Part shown: positions 25,774 through 35,195 of the stretch, one piece after another
How the letters are laid out: each line of letters opens with the position of its first letter
How positions within the stretch are numbered: position 1 is the stretch's first letter
Assembly: GCF_026013965.1 (NCBI RefSeq)
Contig: NZ_CP110341.1
Coordinates: 682,001-746,000, forward strand
DNA from: Brevibacterium sp. JSBI002
Lineage (GTDB): Bacteria; Actinomycetota; Actinomycetes; Actinomycetales; Brevibacteriaceae
DNA: 64,000 bases
Reading direction: 5' to 3'
Notes under the pieces: model-generated
The model's database searches: none
Told to the model about the DNA's origin: nothing
Seen by the model: the letters and a program-made list of their open reading frames with translations, nothing else
Translations under genes and position numbers: made by a program

Positions 25774-27525
25774 GTGCCGAAGACCCCTGAAACCGGTGCG
25801 CAGATTCTGCGCCGAGCCGCCCGTCGGCGCATCCGTCCCCTGCTCGGCGGAGCAGGGGCCCTGTCGGTCTGGCAGGTCTGCGAAGCTCTCGTGCCGGTGG
25901 CGATCGGCTTCATCGTCGACCGGGCGATCATCCCGCTGTCGATCCCGGCTCTCGTCATCTCCATCATCGGCCTCGGCCTCCTCTTCACCGTACTCAGCCT
26001 CGGCTACCGTTTCGGTGCACGTCTGTGCAACTCCGCCCGCGAGCACGAAGCCCACGCCCTGCGCGTCGAGATCACACACGCGGCGCTGACCGCCCCGAGC
26101 CTTCCAACCGACCGCACCTCGGGCGAGGTTCTGTCCATCGCGTCCGCCGATGCCGACACCGCGGCCGCGTCGTTCCAGCAGGCTGGACGCGGCATCGCCT
26201 CGGTGCTGGGCATGATCACCGCCGCGGTCTTCCTCCTCATTGCCGACCCCGTGACCGGACTCGTCGTCCTCATCGCCGTGCCCATCGGACTGATCGTCGT
26301 CGCCCTGCCCGGCCGGTCCGTCTCCGCGCGTGCGACCGCGCAGCTCGAAGCCGTTGCCTCCGCCGGACGCTCGGCGTCTGACCTCATGCACGGACTGCGC
26401 GTGATCAAGGCGATGGGAGGCGAGCCGTGGGCGGTGCGGCGTTACCGCGCGACCTCCGATGCGGCCGCCGACGCCGGCATCGCCACAGGTGAGAGGACTG
26501 GACGCCTGGCCGGTCTCGGTGCGCTCGTCATGTCCGCGGTGCTGGCGATCGTCCTTATCGTCGCGGGCCTGCGCCTCATCGACGGCCAGATGAGCGTCGG
26601 CGCCCTCATCGGCATCCTCGGCATGACCGCGTTCCTCACCGAGCCCATGCGCGCACTCGCCGACATCGTCGGCCTCTTCGCCCAATCCCATGGCGCCGCC
26701 GAACGGATCGCTCGCTTGCTCACCAGCCTCGATGCTGCGGCCAGCACCGATACGACAGACGCTCTCGCCGAGGCGGCCCCCACCACCCGTGATGCCGCCG
26801 ATATCCGCCCGAGAGTGACCACCACCGAATCCGGAATCACCATCACCGGATGGCCGTCGACCGCCGAGTCCCGGGCACTCACCACCGCCGGGGGAGCGCT
26901 GACCTGCATCGTCTCCGACGACGCCGAGGACGCTGCCGTGCTGCTGGCTGAGCTGACCTCCCACGCCAGGAACCTCGGCCCCGCCCGGATGCTCGTCGCA
27001 CCCCACGACGTCGACCTGTTCGAAGGCACCATCGGATCGAACATCACGATGGTCGTCGCCGACGACAGCGCAGACACCGACGACCGCACAGACGTAGTCG
27101 AACACCCGCCGATCTCGGCGGAGGTGCTCACCGCCTCGGGAGTCGACGAGCTGCTCGACCTCGTCGACGGAGGCCTCGGCTACCGGATCCAGGAACTCGG
27201 CGGGAACCTCTCCGGCGGTCAGCGGCAGCGCGTCGCCCTGGCTCGAGCCCTGAACGCCGACCCGCAGATCCTCGTCCTCGCCGAACCCACCACCGCCGTC
27301 GACGCGGTCACCGAAGCGAGGATTGCTCACGGGCTCAGCCGACTGCGCCGCCGGAGCCGAGAACAGGCCACGATCATCCTCACCTCATCCCCGGCCTTCC
27401 TCGCAGCCGCCGACACCGTCATCTATCGCCCCACGTCAGGCCCGCTGCTCCTCGGCCGCCATGCCGATCTCCTCGAGACAGACACCGACAGCGCCGAGGC
27501 CTACAGAGATGCGCTGACCCGATGA
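25774..27525 (+). CDS. ABC exporter half-transporter with degenerate ATPase (subunit 1)
   Basis: 583 residues: six-helix exporter domain (about residues 25-310) then an ATPase domain. The ABC signature NLSGGQRQRVALARAL (about 479-494) is intact. The Walker A loop is absent (CIVSDDAEDAAVLLA at its place), the Walker B Asp is Ala (ILVLAEP) and the H-loop His is missing (ILTSSPAF). It must work with the next gene product, whose Walker A, B and H-loop are intact but whose signature is broken. The start GTG 25774 has no ribosome site and follows a promoter box by 7 nt. The iron box suggests a siderophore or iron-related cargo, which is inference. Confidence 0.85.
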   Translation: MPKTPETGAQILRRAARRRIRPLLGGAGALSVWQVCEALVPVAIGFIVDRAIIPLSIPALVISIIGLGLLFTVLSLGYRFGARLCNSAREHEAHALRVEITHAALTAPSLPTDRTSGEVLSIASADADTAAASFQQAGRGIASVLGMITAAVFLLIADPVTGLVVLIAVPIGLIVVALPGRSVSARATAQLEAVASAGRSASDLMHGLRVIKAMGGEPWAVRRYRATSDAAADAGIATGERTGRLAGLGALVMSAVLAIVLIVAGLRLIDGQMSVGALIGILGMTAFLTEPMRALADIVGLFAQSHGAAERIARLLTSLDAAASTDTTDALAEAAPTTRDAADIRPRVTTTESGITITGWPSTAESRALTTAGGALTCIVSDDAEDAAVLLAELTSHARNLGPARMLVAPHDVDLFEGTIGSNITMVVADDSADTDDRTDVVEHPPISAEVLTASGVDELLDLVDGGLGYRIQELGGNLSGGQRQRVALARALNADPQILVLAEPTTAVDAVTEARIAHGLSRLRRRSREQATIILTSSPAFLAAADTVIYRPTSGPLLLGRHADLLETDTDSAEAYRDALTR

Positions 27526-29309
27526 CGGCACCGACGCACCCCACCCTGACGATCGCCTCGCGGCGTCGCTCCTTCGCCCACCTAGCCCCGCTGTTGTGCC
27601 GTCGAGCCGGCTGGATCGTCATCCTCGTCGTCGCGGGACTGGCCAATGCCGGGGCCGGGCTCGTTGGGCCATGGGCGATCGGCCGTCTCGTCGACGAACT
27701 CCCCGCCGGAGCCGGCCCCGAACTCGTGTGGGCCTGCGCCATCGCCGTCGCGATCGCCGGCATCGTCATGGCTGCCGGTACATGGATCGGCGCCTGGGCG
27801 CTCGCCCGCATCGCGATGCCCGTCGTCGCCGAACTGCGCACCGAAGTCGTCAACTCAGCCCTGACACTCGAGTCCCAGCGGATCGAACGCACCGGCACCG
27901 GCGACCTCATCTCCCGCGTCGCCGACGACTCCCGCAAGATCGGCGAGGCCGCCGGCCAAGTGCTGCCGCTCGTCGTCGAATCCCTCCTCGTTGTCGTGGT
28001 CTCTGCCTTCGGTCTGGCCGCCATCGATTGGCGTCTCGGCCTCACCGGGCTCGTCGCCGTGCCGATGTACTGGCTCACTCTGCGCTGGTATCTGCCCAGA
28101 TCAGAACCCATCTACAAAGAAGAACGCGCCGCCTTCGGACGGCGTGCCGGGCGCCTGCTCGGCGGGCTCACAGGCAGCGCTACCCTGCGTGCCTATCGTG
28201 CCGAGGCAGGGGAGATGCGACGCATCGACTCCGCCTCCGCGCATGCCCGCGACCTGTCGATCGACGTCTTCCGGTTCGTCACCCGCGCCTTCGGCCGCAA
28301 CAACCGCGCCGAGGCGGTCGTGCTCTCTCTGCTGCTGGCCGCCGGCTTCGTCCTCGTCTGGTTCGGGGAGTCCACCGCCGGCGCCGTGACCACGGCGGCT
28401 CTGGTCTTCCACCGCCTCTTCAACCCCATTGGCGCCCTCGTCGGACTCTTCGACCAGGTCCAATCGGCCGGCGCTTCCCTGACCCGGATGGTCGGAGTCA
28501 TCGACGAAGCCAGAACCGTGCCGAAGCGCTCGGCCCAGGCCGCACCCGCTGCCCCGTGGCTCGTGCTCGAGGACCTGTGGTTCTCCTACGACACCGACCC
28601 GGATACGGACAATCACGTGCTGCGCGGGGTGAACCTGAGCATCGCGCCGGGTGAGCACATCGCGGTCGTCGGCACCACCGGTGCCGGGAAGACGACGCTG
28701 GCGAAGATCGCCGCGGGACTGTCCGCACCCGGTCACGGACGGGCACAGCTGACGGATGGCGGGGCCGCCTCGGCGAACGGGGTGGAGGTGGGATCGATGG
28801 ACGAATCCGCGCTGCGCCGGCATATTGCCATGGTCGCGCAGGAGGTGCACACCTTCTCCGGCAGCCTGCGCGACAACATCACCCTGCCGCGTCCGGACGC
28901 GAGCGACGACGATGTGCGGCAGGCTTTGGACGTGGTCGGCGCCGGGTGGGTGACATCCCTGCCGAACGGCCTCGACACGCAGATCGGGGAGGGCGGGGTC
29001 CGCCTGTCCGCGGTTCAGGAGCAGACGATCGCGCTCGCCCGCCTCGTCGTCGCCGACCCGGACTTCGCGATCCTCGACGAAGCCACCGCCGAGGCGGGAT
29101 CGGCCGGAGCCCATGTCCTCGAGTCCTCCGCCGAGGCGGCCCTTTCCGGCCGTGGTGCGCTCATCGTCGCCCACCGGCTCAGCCAAGCGGAGAAAGCCGA
29201 CCGGATCCTCGTCATGGAGCACGGGCAGGTCGTCGAGGAAGGCACCCACGCCGAACTCGTCGGTGCGGGCGGCCGCTACGCCGAGCTGTGGGAGGCGTGG
29301 TCGGGCTGA
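27522..29309 (+). CDS. ABC exporter half-transporter with intact Walker motifs (subunit 2)
   Basis: 595 residues, ATGA overlap with subunit 1. Six-helix exporter domain, then ATPase: Walker A VVGTTGAGKTTLAK, Q-loop IAMVAQEVHTFSG, Walker B FAILDEA with the catalytic Glu, and H-loop IVAHRLSQ. The signature is degenerate (RLSAVQEQTIALARL instead of LSGGQ) and the D-loop is TAEAG. The heterodimer therefore has one complete ATP site: Walker A/B of this protein against the signature of subunit 1. This follows the known asymmetric ABC exporters (TM287/288 type) but is more extreme. Confidence 0.88.
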   Translation: MTAPTHPTLTIASRRRSFAHLAPLLCRRAGWIVILVVAGLANAGAGLVGPWAIGRLVDELPAGAGPELVWACAIAVAIAGIVMAAGTWIGAWALARIAMPVVAELRTEVVNSALTLESQRIERTGTGDLISRVADDSRKIGEAAGQVLPLVVESLLVVVVSAFGLAAIDWRLGLTGLVAVPMYWLTLRWYLPRSEPIYKEERAAFGRRAGRLLGGLTGSATLRAYRAEAGEMRRIDSASAHARDLSIDVFRFVTRAFGRNNRAEAVVLSLLLAAGFVLVWFGESTAGAVTTAALVFHRLFNPIGALVGLFDQVQSAGASLTRMVGVIDEARTVPKRSAQAAPAAPWLVLEDLWFSYDTDPDTDNHVLRGVNLSIAPGEHIAVVGTTGAGKTTLAKIAAGLSAPGHGRAQLTDGGAASANGVEVGSMDESALRRHIAMVAQEVHTFSGSLRDNITLPRPDASDDDVRQALDVVGAGWVTSLPNGLDTQIGEGGVRLSAVQEQTIALARLVVADPDFAILDEATAEAGSAGAHVLESSAEAALSGRGALIVAHRLSQAEKADRILVMEHGQVVEEGTHAELVGAGGRYAELWEAWSG

Positions 29310-29331
29310 GGTCGTTGCCCAGCCCGCGTCA

Positions 29332-30699
29332 TCAGCTCAGGCCGAGCACCGTCGTGGCGATCGTGAAATAGAGGATGAGGCCCGTGGCATCGCAGAACGT
29401 GGAGATGAACGGGTTGGAGAACACCGCCGGATCCGCTCCGACCTTCTTCGCGATGATCGGCATCAGCCCTCCCACCGTCGCGGCCATGATGCACACCGAC
29501 AGCAGCGTCAGCCCGATGACCAGGCCGATCGCCCAACCGTAGACGAGTCCGGCGACGACGAAACCCAATGTGCCGAGCACGGAACCGAGTACCGCGCCCA
29601 CGCGCAGTTCTCTCCAGATGACTCGGCCGAGGTCGCGGACGCGCACCTCACCGACGGCCAAGGCTCGGGTGACGGTGGTGGCCGCCTGGTTGCCTGTGTT
29701 GCCACCGGTGCCGGTGAGCAGCGGAATGAAAAGCGCGAGGACGACGACCTGATCGAGTCGGTCCTCATAGACTTCGAGGACCTGGACGGTGAGGATCGCC
29801 GATACGGCGAGGACGAGCAGCCATACGATGCGGCTCTTGACCAGACGCATGATCGTCGAGGACAGGTAGGAGCGATCCAGCGGTTCCGTACCGGACCCGC
29901 GGGCGAGATCCTCCGCGTCCTCCTCGTCGACGATATCGAGGACGTCGTCCATGGTGAGGATGCCGACGAGCCGTTCCTCCTGATCGGTCACCGGCATCGC
30001 GATGAGCCGGTGGGAGAGGAACTCACGCGAGGCTTCCTCACGGTCCGTCAGCGCATGAGTGCTCAGCGAATCACGAACGATGTCCTCGATGATCGTGTCC
30101 TCATCGGCGGCCAGCAGGTTGCGCAGCGACACCACTCCCCGCAGCACCCTGCCGGGACCGACGACAGGCAGCAGGTAGACGGTCTCGGGTCCGTCGATGC
30201 GGGCGCGCACGACCTCCATCGCCTGGGCCGCCGTCCAATCCTCGTGGATGCCGAGCACCTCCGGAGACATGTACCGACCGATCGCTGACTTCGGGTATCC
30301 GAGCACCGCGGACGTCATCTCCCGCTCGTCCGGGGTCAGCCCCTTCATCAGGCGGCTGGCCACGCTCGCGGGCAGTTCGCCGAACAGTTCGGCGCGATCA
30401 TCGGGGTCGAGGCCCTCGACGATATCGGCAACCTCGGGTTCGCGGAGATTGCCGATGAGTTCGGCCTGGTAGGCCGGAGGCAGGTCCTCGAAGACATCGA
30501 GAGCCTCCTCCTTCGTCAGCACGCGGAAGAGCATCGCCGACTGCAGCGGGGTCGAGGTATGGACGAGGCGAGCGATCTCGGCGCGCGGGACCTGCCGGGC
30601 GAGACCGGCGATCTCGTCGAGAGTACCGGGATCGATCCTGCCGGTGAGTGCGGATTCGAGTCGGTCGGCCGCCTCGGTGCCCTCTGTCGTATCGGCCAC
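29332..30699 (-). CDS. mgtE: Magnesium transporter MgtE
   Basis: 455 residues from GTG 30699, preceded by GAGGGGG. Domain order is standard: N-terminal superhelical domain (ALDVFEDLPPAYQAELI and repeats), tandem CBS domains (VYLLPVVGPGRVLRGVVSLRNLL; RLIAMPVTDQEERLVGILTMDDVLDIVDEE), then five membrane helices with PLLTGTGGNTGNQAATTVTRAL, the pore segment. It imports Mg2+ and is gated by intracellular Mg2+. It is convergent with the ABC exporter genes, 22 bp apart. No magnesium riboswitch is evident in the 100 bp upstream. Confidence 0.93.
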   Translation of the reverse strand: MADTTEGTEAADRLESALTGRIDPGTLDEIAGLARQVPRAEIARLVHTSTPLQSAMLFRVLTKEEALDVFEDLPPAYQAELIGNLREPEVADIVEGLDPDDRAELFGELPASVASRLMKGLTPDEREMTSAVLGYPKSAIGRYMSPEVLGIHEDWTAAQAMEVVRARIDGPETVYLLPVVGPGRVLRGVVSLRNLLAADEDTIIEDIVRDSLSTHALTDREEASREFLSHRLIAMPVTDQEERLVGILTMDDVLDIVDEEDAEDLARGSGTEPLDRSYLSSTIMRLVKSRIVWLLVLAVSAILTVQVLEVYEDRLDQVVVLALFIPLLTGTGGNTGNQAATTVTRALAVGEVRVRDLGRVIWRELRVGAVLGSVLGTLGFVVAGLVYGWAIGLVIGLTLLSVCIMAATVGGLMPIIAKKVGADPAVFSNPFISTFCDATGLILYFTIATTVLGLS

Positions 30700-30790
30700 G
30701 CATGCCCCCTCACCTCGGACGGAAACTTCCGCCCTCAAGCCTAGGCCATGCACGAGGCGGGAGCGGGCCACGCCGTGAAGCGCGCAGCCC

Positions 30791-30796
30791 TACGAT
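30791..30796 (+). promoter_or_regulatory. -10 box of a leaderless promoter (TACGAT)
   Basis: Ends 6 nt before the ATG at 30803; the intervening GGAGCC is too close to act as a ribosome site. Confidence 0.5.
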
Positions 30797-30802
30797 GGAG
30801 CC

Positions 30803-31624
30803 ATGAAATCCTTCAGCGAACTGCACGTCCCCGGCGACCCGTTCATCCTGCCGTGCGCCTGGGATGTGGCCAGCGCCCAATTATTCGCCGAGGCGGGGCA
30901 CCCAGCCGTGGGAACCACGAGTCTGGGCGTCGCCGCGGCCATCGGCGCCGCCGATGAGGATCGGGAAACCCTGATCGCAACCGCGGATCTTGCCGTCGAA
31001 CTGCGACGGGCGCTGCCGGGCCTGCCGCTGACCTGCGACTTCGAAGACGGCTACGGAGACGGCCCCGAGTTCGTCGTCGAGATCGTGCGCGAGAACTTCG
31101 CAATCGCCGACGGTCCGGGCGGCCTCCTCGTCGATGGCATCAATATCCAGGACTCACGCCACGGACAGATGCACGAACCCGCAGTACTCGCAGCGAAGGT
31201 GACGGCGATCAAGGAGGCGTTCCCCGCATTGTTCGTCAACGCACGGATCGACACATTCTGGCTCGGCCAGGACAGCCTCGGCGAGGTTCTCGAACGCATC
31301 GATGCCTACGTCGATGCCGGAGCCGATGGGATCTTCGTGCCCGGCAGCCTCGATCTGGCAACGATCGAGACGATCACCAGCCGTCGGCGGGTTCCCGTCA
31401 ATGTCCTGGCCAGCCCGCGGTATTCGAAGTCGGACCTCGCCGAGGCGGGGGTGGCCAGGATCAGCACCGGATCGCTGCTCTATCGCGCGGCGATGTCGGG
31501 GGCGCTGAGTTCTCTGCAGGTGCTCGCCGACGACCGCCCCGCACAGGCGGAGAACGTGCTCTCGTACCGGGCCTTCACCGAACTGGACCGAGTCAGCGTC
31601 CGGTCGCGTCCTGGCGGACGGTGA
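30803..31624 (+). CDS. Isocitrate lyase/PEP mutase superfamily protein
   Basis: 273 residues. LPCAWDVASAQLFAEAGHPAVGTTS at the N-terminus, CDFEDGYGD (metal-binding acidic residues), INIQDS and LFVNARIDTFW are hallmarks of the PEP mutase/oxaloacetate hydrolase branch. It lacks the KKCGH loop of isocitrate lyases. The reaction is unknown; members cleave or form C-C or C-P bonds on alpha-keto acids. The 3' end overlaps the universal stress gene on the other strand by 32 bp. Confidence 0.85.
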   Translation: MKSFSELHVPGDPFILPCAWDVASAQLFAEAGHPAVGTTSLGVAAAIGAADEDRETLIATADLAVELRRALPGLPLTCDFEDGYGDGPEFVVEIVRENFAIADGPGGLLVDGINIQDSRHGQMHEPAVLAAKVTAIKEAFPALFVNARIDTFWLGQDSLGEVLERIDAYVDAGADGIFVPGSLDLATIETITSRRRVPVNVLASPRYSKSDLAEAGVARISTGSLLYRAAMSGALSSLQVLADDRPAQAENVLSYRAFTELDRVSVRSRPGGR

Positions 31625-31961
31625 GCACGGGAACGGGGGAGCGCAGGATGAGCCGCTGCGCGACCGACCCGAGGATCATCTTGCCCACGCGCGAGCGGGC
31701 GCGGACACCGAGGACGAGACGATCGACCTCCGAGTGATCGCCCAGTTCGTCGATGACGGCGGTGACCGGGTCGCGATCACCGCGGCCGGACCGATTGATG
31801 ACGGTGACCTCGAGTCCGGAGGGGATCTCATCCTCGGTGAAGTCATGGAGGGTGAGGTTGATGAGCAGCAGCCCGGTGCCGAGGTTCTGCGCCTCGGCGA
31901 CGGCCGATTCGAGGGCTAGCCGGCCCTCGGGGCTGTCGGTGACGGCGACGGCGACTGACAT
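31593..31961 (-). CDS. Universal stress protein (UspA family), short
   Basis: 122 residues. The ATP-binding end is visible: LVLGVRARSRVGKMILGSVAQRLILRSPVPVLTV, matching G-x2-G-x9-G-(S/T). Shorter than the usual 140-150 residues through a compact middle. It lies 9 bp after the sugar porter stop on the same strand, so the two are probably one operon. Confidence 0.85.
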   Translation of the reverse strand: MSVAVAVTDSPEGRLALESAVAEAQNLGTGLLLINLTLHDFTEDEIPSGLEVTVINRSGRGDRDPVTAVIDELGDHSEVDRLVLGVRARSRVGKMILGSVAQRLILRSPVPVLTVRQDATGR

Positions 31962-31970
31962 GGGGGCTCC

Positions 31971-33416
31971 TTATCTGCGTCCGTACTCGGCTTTGAACTC
32001 GCGTTCGAACTCTGCGAGGTCCTTGTCCTTCGTCTCCGGCAGCATCAGCGCCAGGAAGACGAAGGCGATCACGGCGAGGCCGGCGAACATGCCGAAGGTC
32101 GCGGTCATGCCCAGGGCCTCGATGAGCGGCGGGAAGAACTGCGCGACGATGGCGTTCATGATCCACAGCACGAACACGCAGATGCCCATGGCGAAGCTGC
32201 GGATCTTCATCGGGAAGATCTCCGAAAGCATCAGCCAGGTCAGCGGGCCGACGGTTCCCTGCATGGAGAAGACGAAGAGGACGAGGAAGGCGAGCACCGT
32301 CCACGCCTGTGCCGGTCCGGGCGGCACGATGACCGCGGTCAGGGCGATGAGTGTATGGAAGACCGCGATGAGGGCGTAGCCGGTGAGGAACATGACCCGG
32401 CGCGGCAGCTTGTTGAGCAGATACATGCCCAAGGAAATGCCGGCCAGGGAGAACACGCCGTTGGCGATGTTGCCGATGATGGCGACACCGGAATCCAGGC
32501 CCGCGCTCGTGAGCAGCTGAGTTCCGTAGTACATGACCGAGTTGATCCCGGTGAGCTGCTGGAAGAAGCCGAGTCCGGCACCGATGATGACCAGACGCAG
32601 CACCCAGCGAGTGCCGAGGTCGGAGAGTCCGCCGGTGGCTTCCTTCGCATCCTCGGCGGCGAGGTGGGTGACCTCGTCGATCTCTGCTTCGGCACGTTCG
32701 GGGGAGCGGACCTGCTTGAGCACGGCCAGAGCTTCCTCAGTGCGCCCCTGCGAGATCAGCCAGCGCGGGCTCTCGGGCTGGAAGATCATGCCCACGAGGA
32801 GGGCGATCGCCGGCACGAGGGCAACAAGCAGCATCCACCGCCAGATCGAGTCGACGTGTCCGAAGAAGTTGAAGATCACGGCGTTGATGACGAACGCTGC
32901 AAGCTGACCGCCGACGATCATGAGCTCATTGCGGGTGACATAGCTGCCGCGCTTCTCCGACGGAGCGATCTCGCCGAGGTAGACGGGCACCGTCGCCGAG
33001 GCGCCCCCGACAGCGATCCCGAGGACGAAGCGGGCGCCGATGAGGAACTCCGGACCCGGGGCGAGGACACACCCGAGCGTGCCGATGACGAAGACGCAGG
33101 CGAGCAGCAGGATCGTCTTGCGCCGGCCCCAGGCATCGGCGACTCGACCGCCGAAGACCGCACCGAAGGCGGCGCCGACCATGAGAGAGGCGACGACGAG
33201 GCCTTCGCTCAGGGCGGTCAGGCCGAAGTCCTCGCTCAGAGGTTCGAGGGCTCCGTTGACGACTCCGGTGTCATAGCCGAAGAGCAGACCGCCGAAGGTG
33301 GCGACCGTGGCGATGATGCCGAGGCGGTGGACGGGGCGTCCTGTGCCGACGTGGGGGAGTTCGAAGTTCGTGCTGGCGGTGGACGTCGATCGGCGACGCG
33401 GGGATCCGGGTGGCAT
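31971..33416 (-). CDS. MFS sugar porter (sugar or inositol:H+ symporter type)
   Basis: 481 residues, twelve membrane helices. Sugar porter signatures: LLFGYDTGVVNGAL in helix 1, the GRR loops after helices 2 and 8, PVYLGEIAPSEKRG after helix 4, PESPRWL before the central loop, FFQQLTGINSVMYYG in helix 7 and PETKDKDLAEFE at the C-terminus. These fit the XylE/IolT group. The ribosome site is AAAGGAG. The substrate is not readable. Confidence 0.9.
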   Translation of the reverse strand: MPPGSPRRRSTSTASTNFELPHVGTGRPVHRLGIIATVATFGGLLFGYDTGVVNGALEPLSEDFGLTALSEGLVVASLMVGAAFGAVFGGRVADAWGRRKTILLLACVFVIGTLGCVLAPGPEFLIGARFVLGIAVGGASATVPVYLGEIAPSEKRGSYVTRNELMIVGGQLAAFVINAVIFNFFGHVDSIWRWMLLVALVPAIALLVGMIFQPESPRWLISQGRTEEALAVLKQVRSPERAEAEIDEVTHLAAEDAKEATGGLSDLGTRWVLRLVIIGAGLGFFQQLTGINSVMYYGTQLLTSAGLDSGVAIIGNIANGVFSLAGISLGMYLLNKLPRRVMFLTGYALIAVFHTLIALTAVIVPPGPAQAWTVLAFLVLFVFSMQGTVGPLTWLMLSEIFPMKIRSFAMGICVFVLWIMNAIVAQFFPPLIEALGMTATFGMFAGLAVIAFVFLALMLPETKDKDLAEFEREFKAEYGRR

Positions 33417-33480
33417 GGGCGACTCCTTTCCCCTTCAGTCCTAACACATGGGAGCCTGCCGCAAGCGGAGGGGTTGGAGC

Positions 33481-33978
33481 TCAGTCCTCCTGATATGAGT
33501 CGTCGATGACTTCGGGCATGCCGTCGATGACCGAGACCTCTTCGGTTCCGTCGTCGGCCAGGGCATCGACATTGAGGTCGTCGCCATCCAGCTCGGCGAC
33601 TTCGAATTCGTCATCGTCGTCGGAGACCATCTCGTCGCCGACACGATTGCCCTGTTCCGCGGCAGGTGACTGATCAGTGTTGAACTCGTCGGAGAGACCG
33701 GGAGCCTCGTTCTCGTCGTCCCCGCCGGCGTCGTCGACGAGAGCATCGTCGGCACCTTCGATCCCGGTGCCCTCCGGACCTTCGGCACCGGGTTCGACGG
33801 TAGCCTCGGCGGGCTCGTCGCCGATGCCGGACTCGAGGTCGACCTGTTCGGCCTCGGCCTCGGCGGCGCTGAGTTCGGGATCATCCAACTCTTCGGCCGT
33901 CGGATCGTCGAGTTCGGGATCGTCGAGGATGGGGTCGTCTTCCAGCCGGTCGGCCGAGTCCGAATCGAAATCGCTCAT
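33481..33978 (-). CDS. Highly acidic hypothetical protein without lysine
   Basis: 165 residues, of which 64 are Asp or Glu (39%), with only two Arg and no Lys or Cys. No domain recognised. It has the repeated DDPELDD style of disordered acidic proteins common in actinobacteria, and no signal peptide. The ribosome site AAGGAG is well placed. It lies 64 bp downstream of the sugar porter start, same strand but upstream in transcription order. Confidence 0.65.
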   Translation of the reverse strand: MSDFDSDSADRLEDDPILDDPELDDPTAEELDDPELSAAEAEAEQVDLESGIGDEPAEATVEPGAEGPEGTGIEGADDALVDDAGGDDENEAPGLSDEFNTDQSPAAEQGNRVGDEMVSDDDDEFEVAELDGDDLNVDALADDGTEEVSVIDGMPEVIDDSYQED

Positions 33979-34325
33979 GGTCTCTCCTTTGCTCGTGGTC
34001 AGTCTCGGGCCCTCATTCTTGCACGTCGTCGGCCTGCAGGCTACGGGTGCGCACCCACTTCCGATCGAAGTGCTCCTTCCACCGTGCCCAGTCCTAATCG
34101 GTCAGAAACTTCTCCCCCGGCACCTCGGCCCGCCGAGATGAGGCCGAGCTAGTCGGCAGTCGTCAGTGCGAACTCCGTGCTGCTGTAGCCGGTCGTGTGC
34201 GTTGAGCACAGAGTTTCCACCGGCCGCATTCTGCCGGGCTGGCAGACTGCGCGGAGGCGGAGAATACTGTCGGAGCAGAAAGAGCCTCGAACTCGGTGAC
34301 ATCCTATTCGAGGACCTTCTGCCGC
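33979..34325. other. Gene-free stretch
   Basis: 347 bases between the acidic protein and an SDR gene. I see no coding frame with family similarity, no RNA gene and no strong hairpin. It presumably holds the promoter of the acidic protein gene. Confidence 0.4.
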
Positions 34326-35195
34326 TTAGTGACGTGCCACGGAGACCGGCACGTCTCCTTCCGGTGACCTGTGCTTCTGGTCCGACCCGGTCCGGCCGGT
34401 GAAGTGGTCCATCGTCTGGTTGACACCGAGGAAGTCCATGACTTTGTCGAAAGCTCGGGTCGGCAGGAGACGGGCACCCGGAACCAGGCGGACGAGCGAG
34501 GGCATGACCAGCTGCTCACGACCGGATTTAACGGAATCGAGGACCCGCGTGGCCACTTCGTTCTCTTCGAGGATCGGGAGCAGGCGCGGGAATTTCGTCT
34601 GCACTCCCTTGAACATGCCGGTGTTGATATAGAAGGGGCACACAGCAAGCGTATTGACCCGGCTGCCGTCGGCGCGCAGCTCTCCGCGCAGTGACTCGGT
34701 GAAGCCCACCGCCGCCCATTTGCTCGCCGAGTAGTCGGTCTGTCGAGCGACTCCGGTCAGGCCGGCAGCGCTGGCGATTGTGACCACGGAGCCGCGGTCG
34801 CGCTCGATCATTCCGGGCAGGAAGGCCTGGGTCGTCCAGTACAGGGCGAAGGTGTTGACGTCGTAGAGGCGACGGACCGCCGGTTCCTCCATGTCGAGAA
34901 GCTTCTTGCCGGAGACGATGCCTGCGCAGTTGACGAGGACGTCGATCTGACCGGTCTGCTCGGCCATGGCGGCAACCTGGTCGGCAACGCCGACGTTGAG
35001 GGTGAAGGATCGGGCCTTGGTTCCTGCGGCCTCCACCTCGGCGCGCACCGCGTCTCCGCGTTCGTCCGAGAGGTCCCAGATGATGACCTCGGCTGCGCCG
35101 CGGGCCGCCGCGTCCAGAGCCATGAGTCTGCCGATTCCGCTTCCGGCCCCTGTGATGAGGATGCGGCTGCCGGCGATCTTCGTTCCACGCGTCAT
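34326..35195 (-). CDS. Short-chain dehydrogenase/reductase (SDR16C/RDH10-like)
   Basis: 289 residues. TGAGSGIGRLMALDAAARGA, NCAGIVSGKK, the catalytic Ser in IASAAGL, YSASK, and the membrane-dehydrogenase-like tail VMPSLVRLVPGARLLPTRAFDKVMDFLGV. This tail is typical of SDRs acting on long, hydrophobic alcohols or steroids. The substrate is unknown. The gene stands alone upstream of the tRNA cluster. Confidence 0.87.
   Translation of the reverse strand: MTRGTKIAGSRILITGAGSGIGRLMALDAAARGAAEVIIWDLSDERGDAVRAEVEAAGTKARSFTLNVGVADQVAAMAEQTGQIDVLVNCAGIVSGKKLLDMEEPAVRRLYDVNTFALYWTTQAFLPGMIERDRGSVVTIASAAGLTGVARQTDYSASKWAAVGFTESLRGELRADGSRVNTLAVCPFYINTGMFKGVQTKFPRLLPILEENEVATRVLDSVKSGREQLVMPSLVRLVPGARLLPTRAFDKVMDFLGVNQTMDHFTGRTGSDQKHRSPEGDVPVSVARH

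Noticed and set aside
25720..27330. Long open frame (about 536 codons) on the minus strand opposite ABC subunit 1
   Set aside because: The translation is Gly/Asp/Glu/Arg-rich without any domain, and the plus strand carries a clear ABC protein; long antisense frames are common in high-GC DNA.
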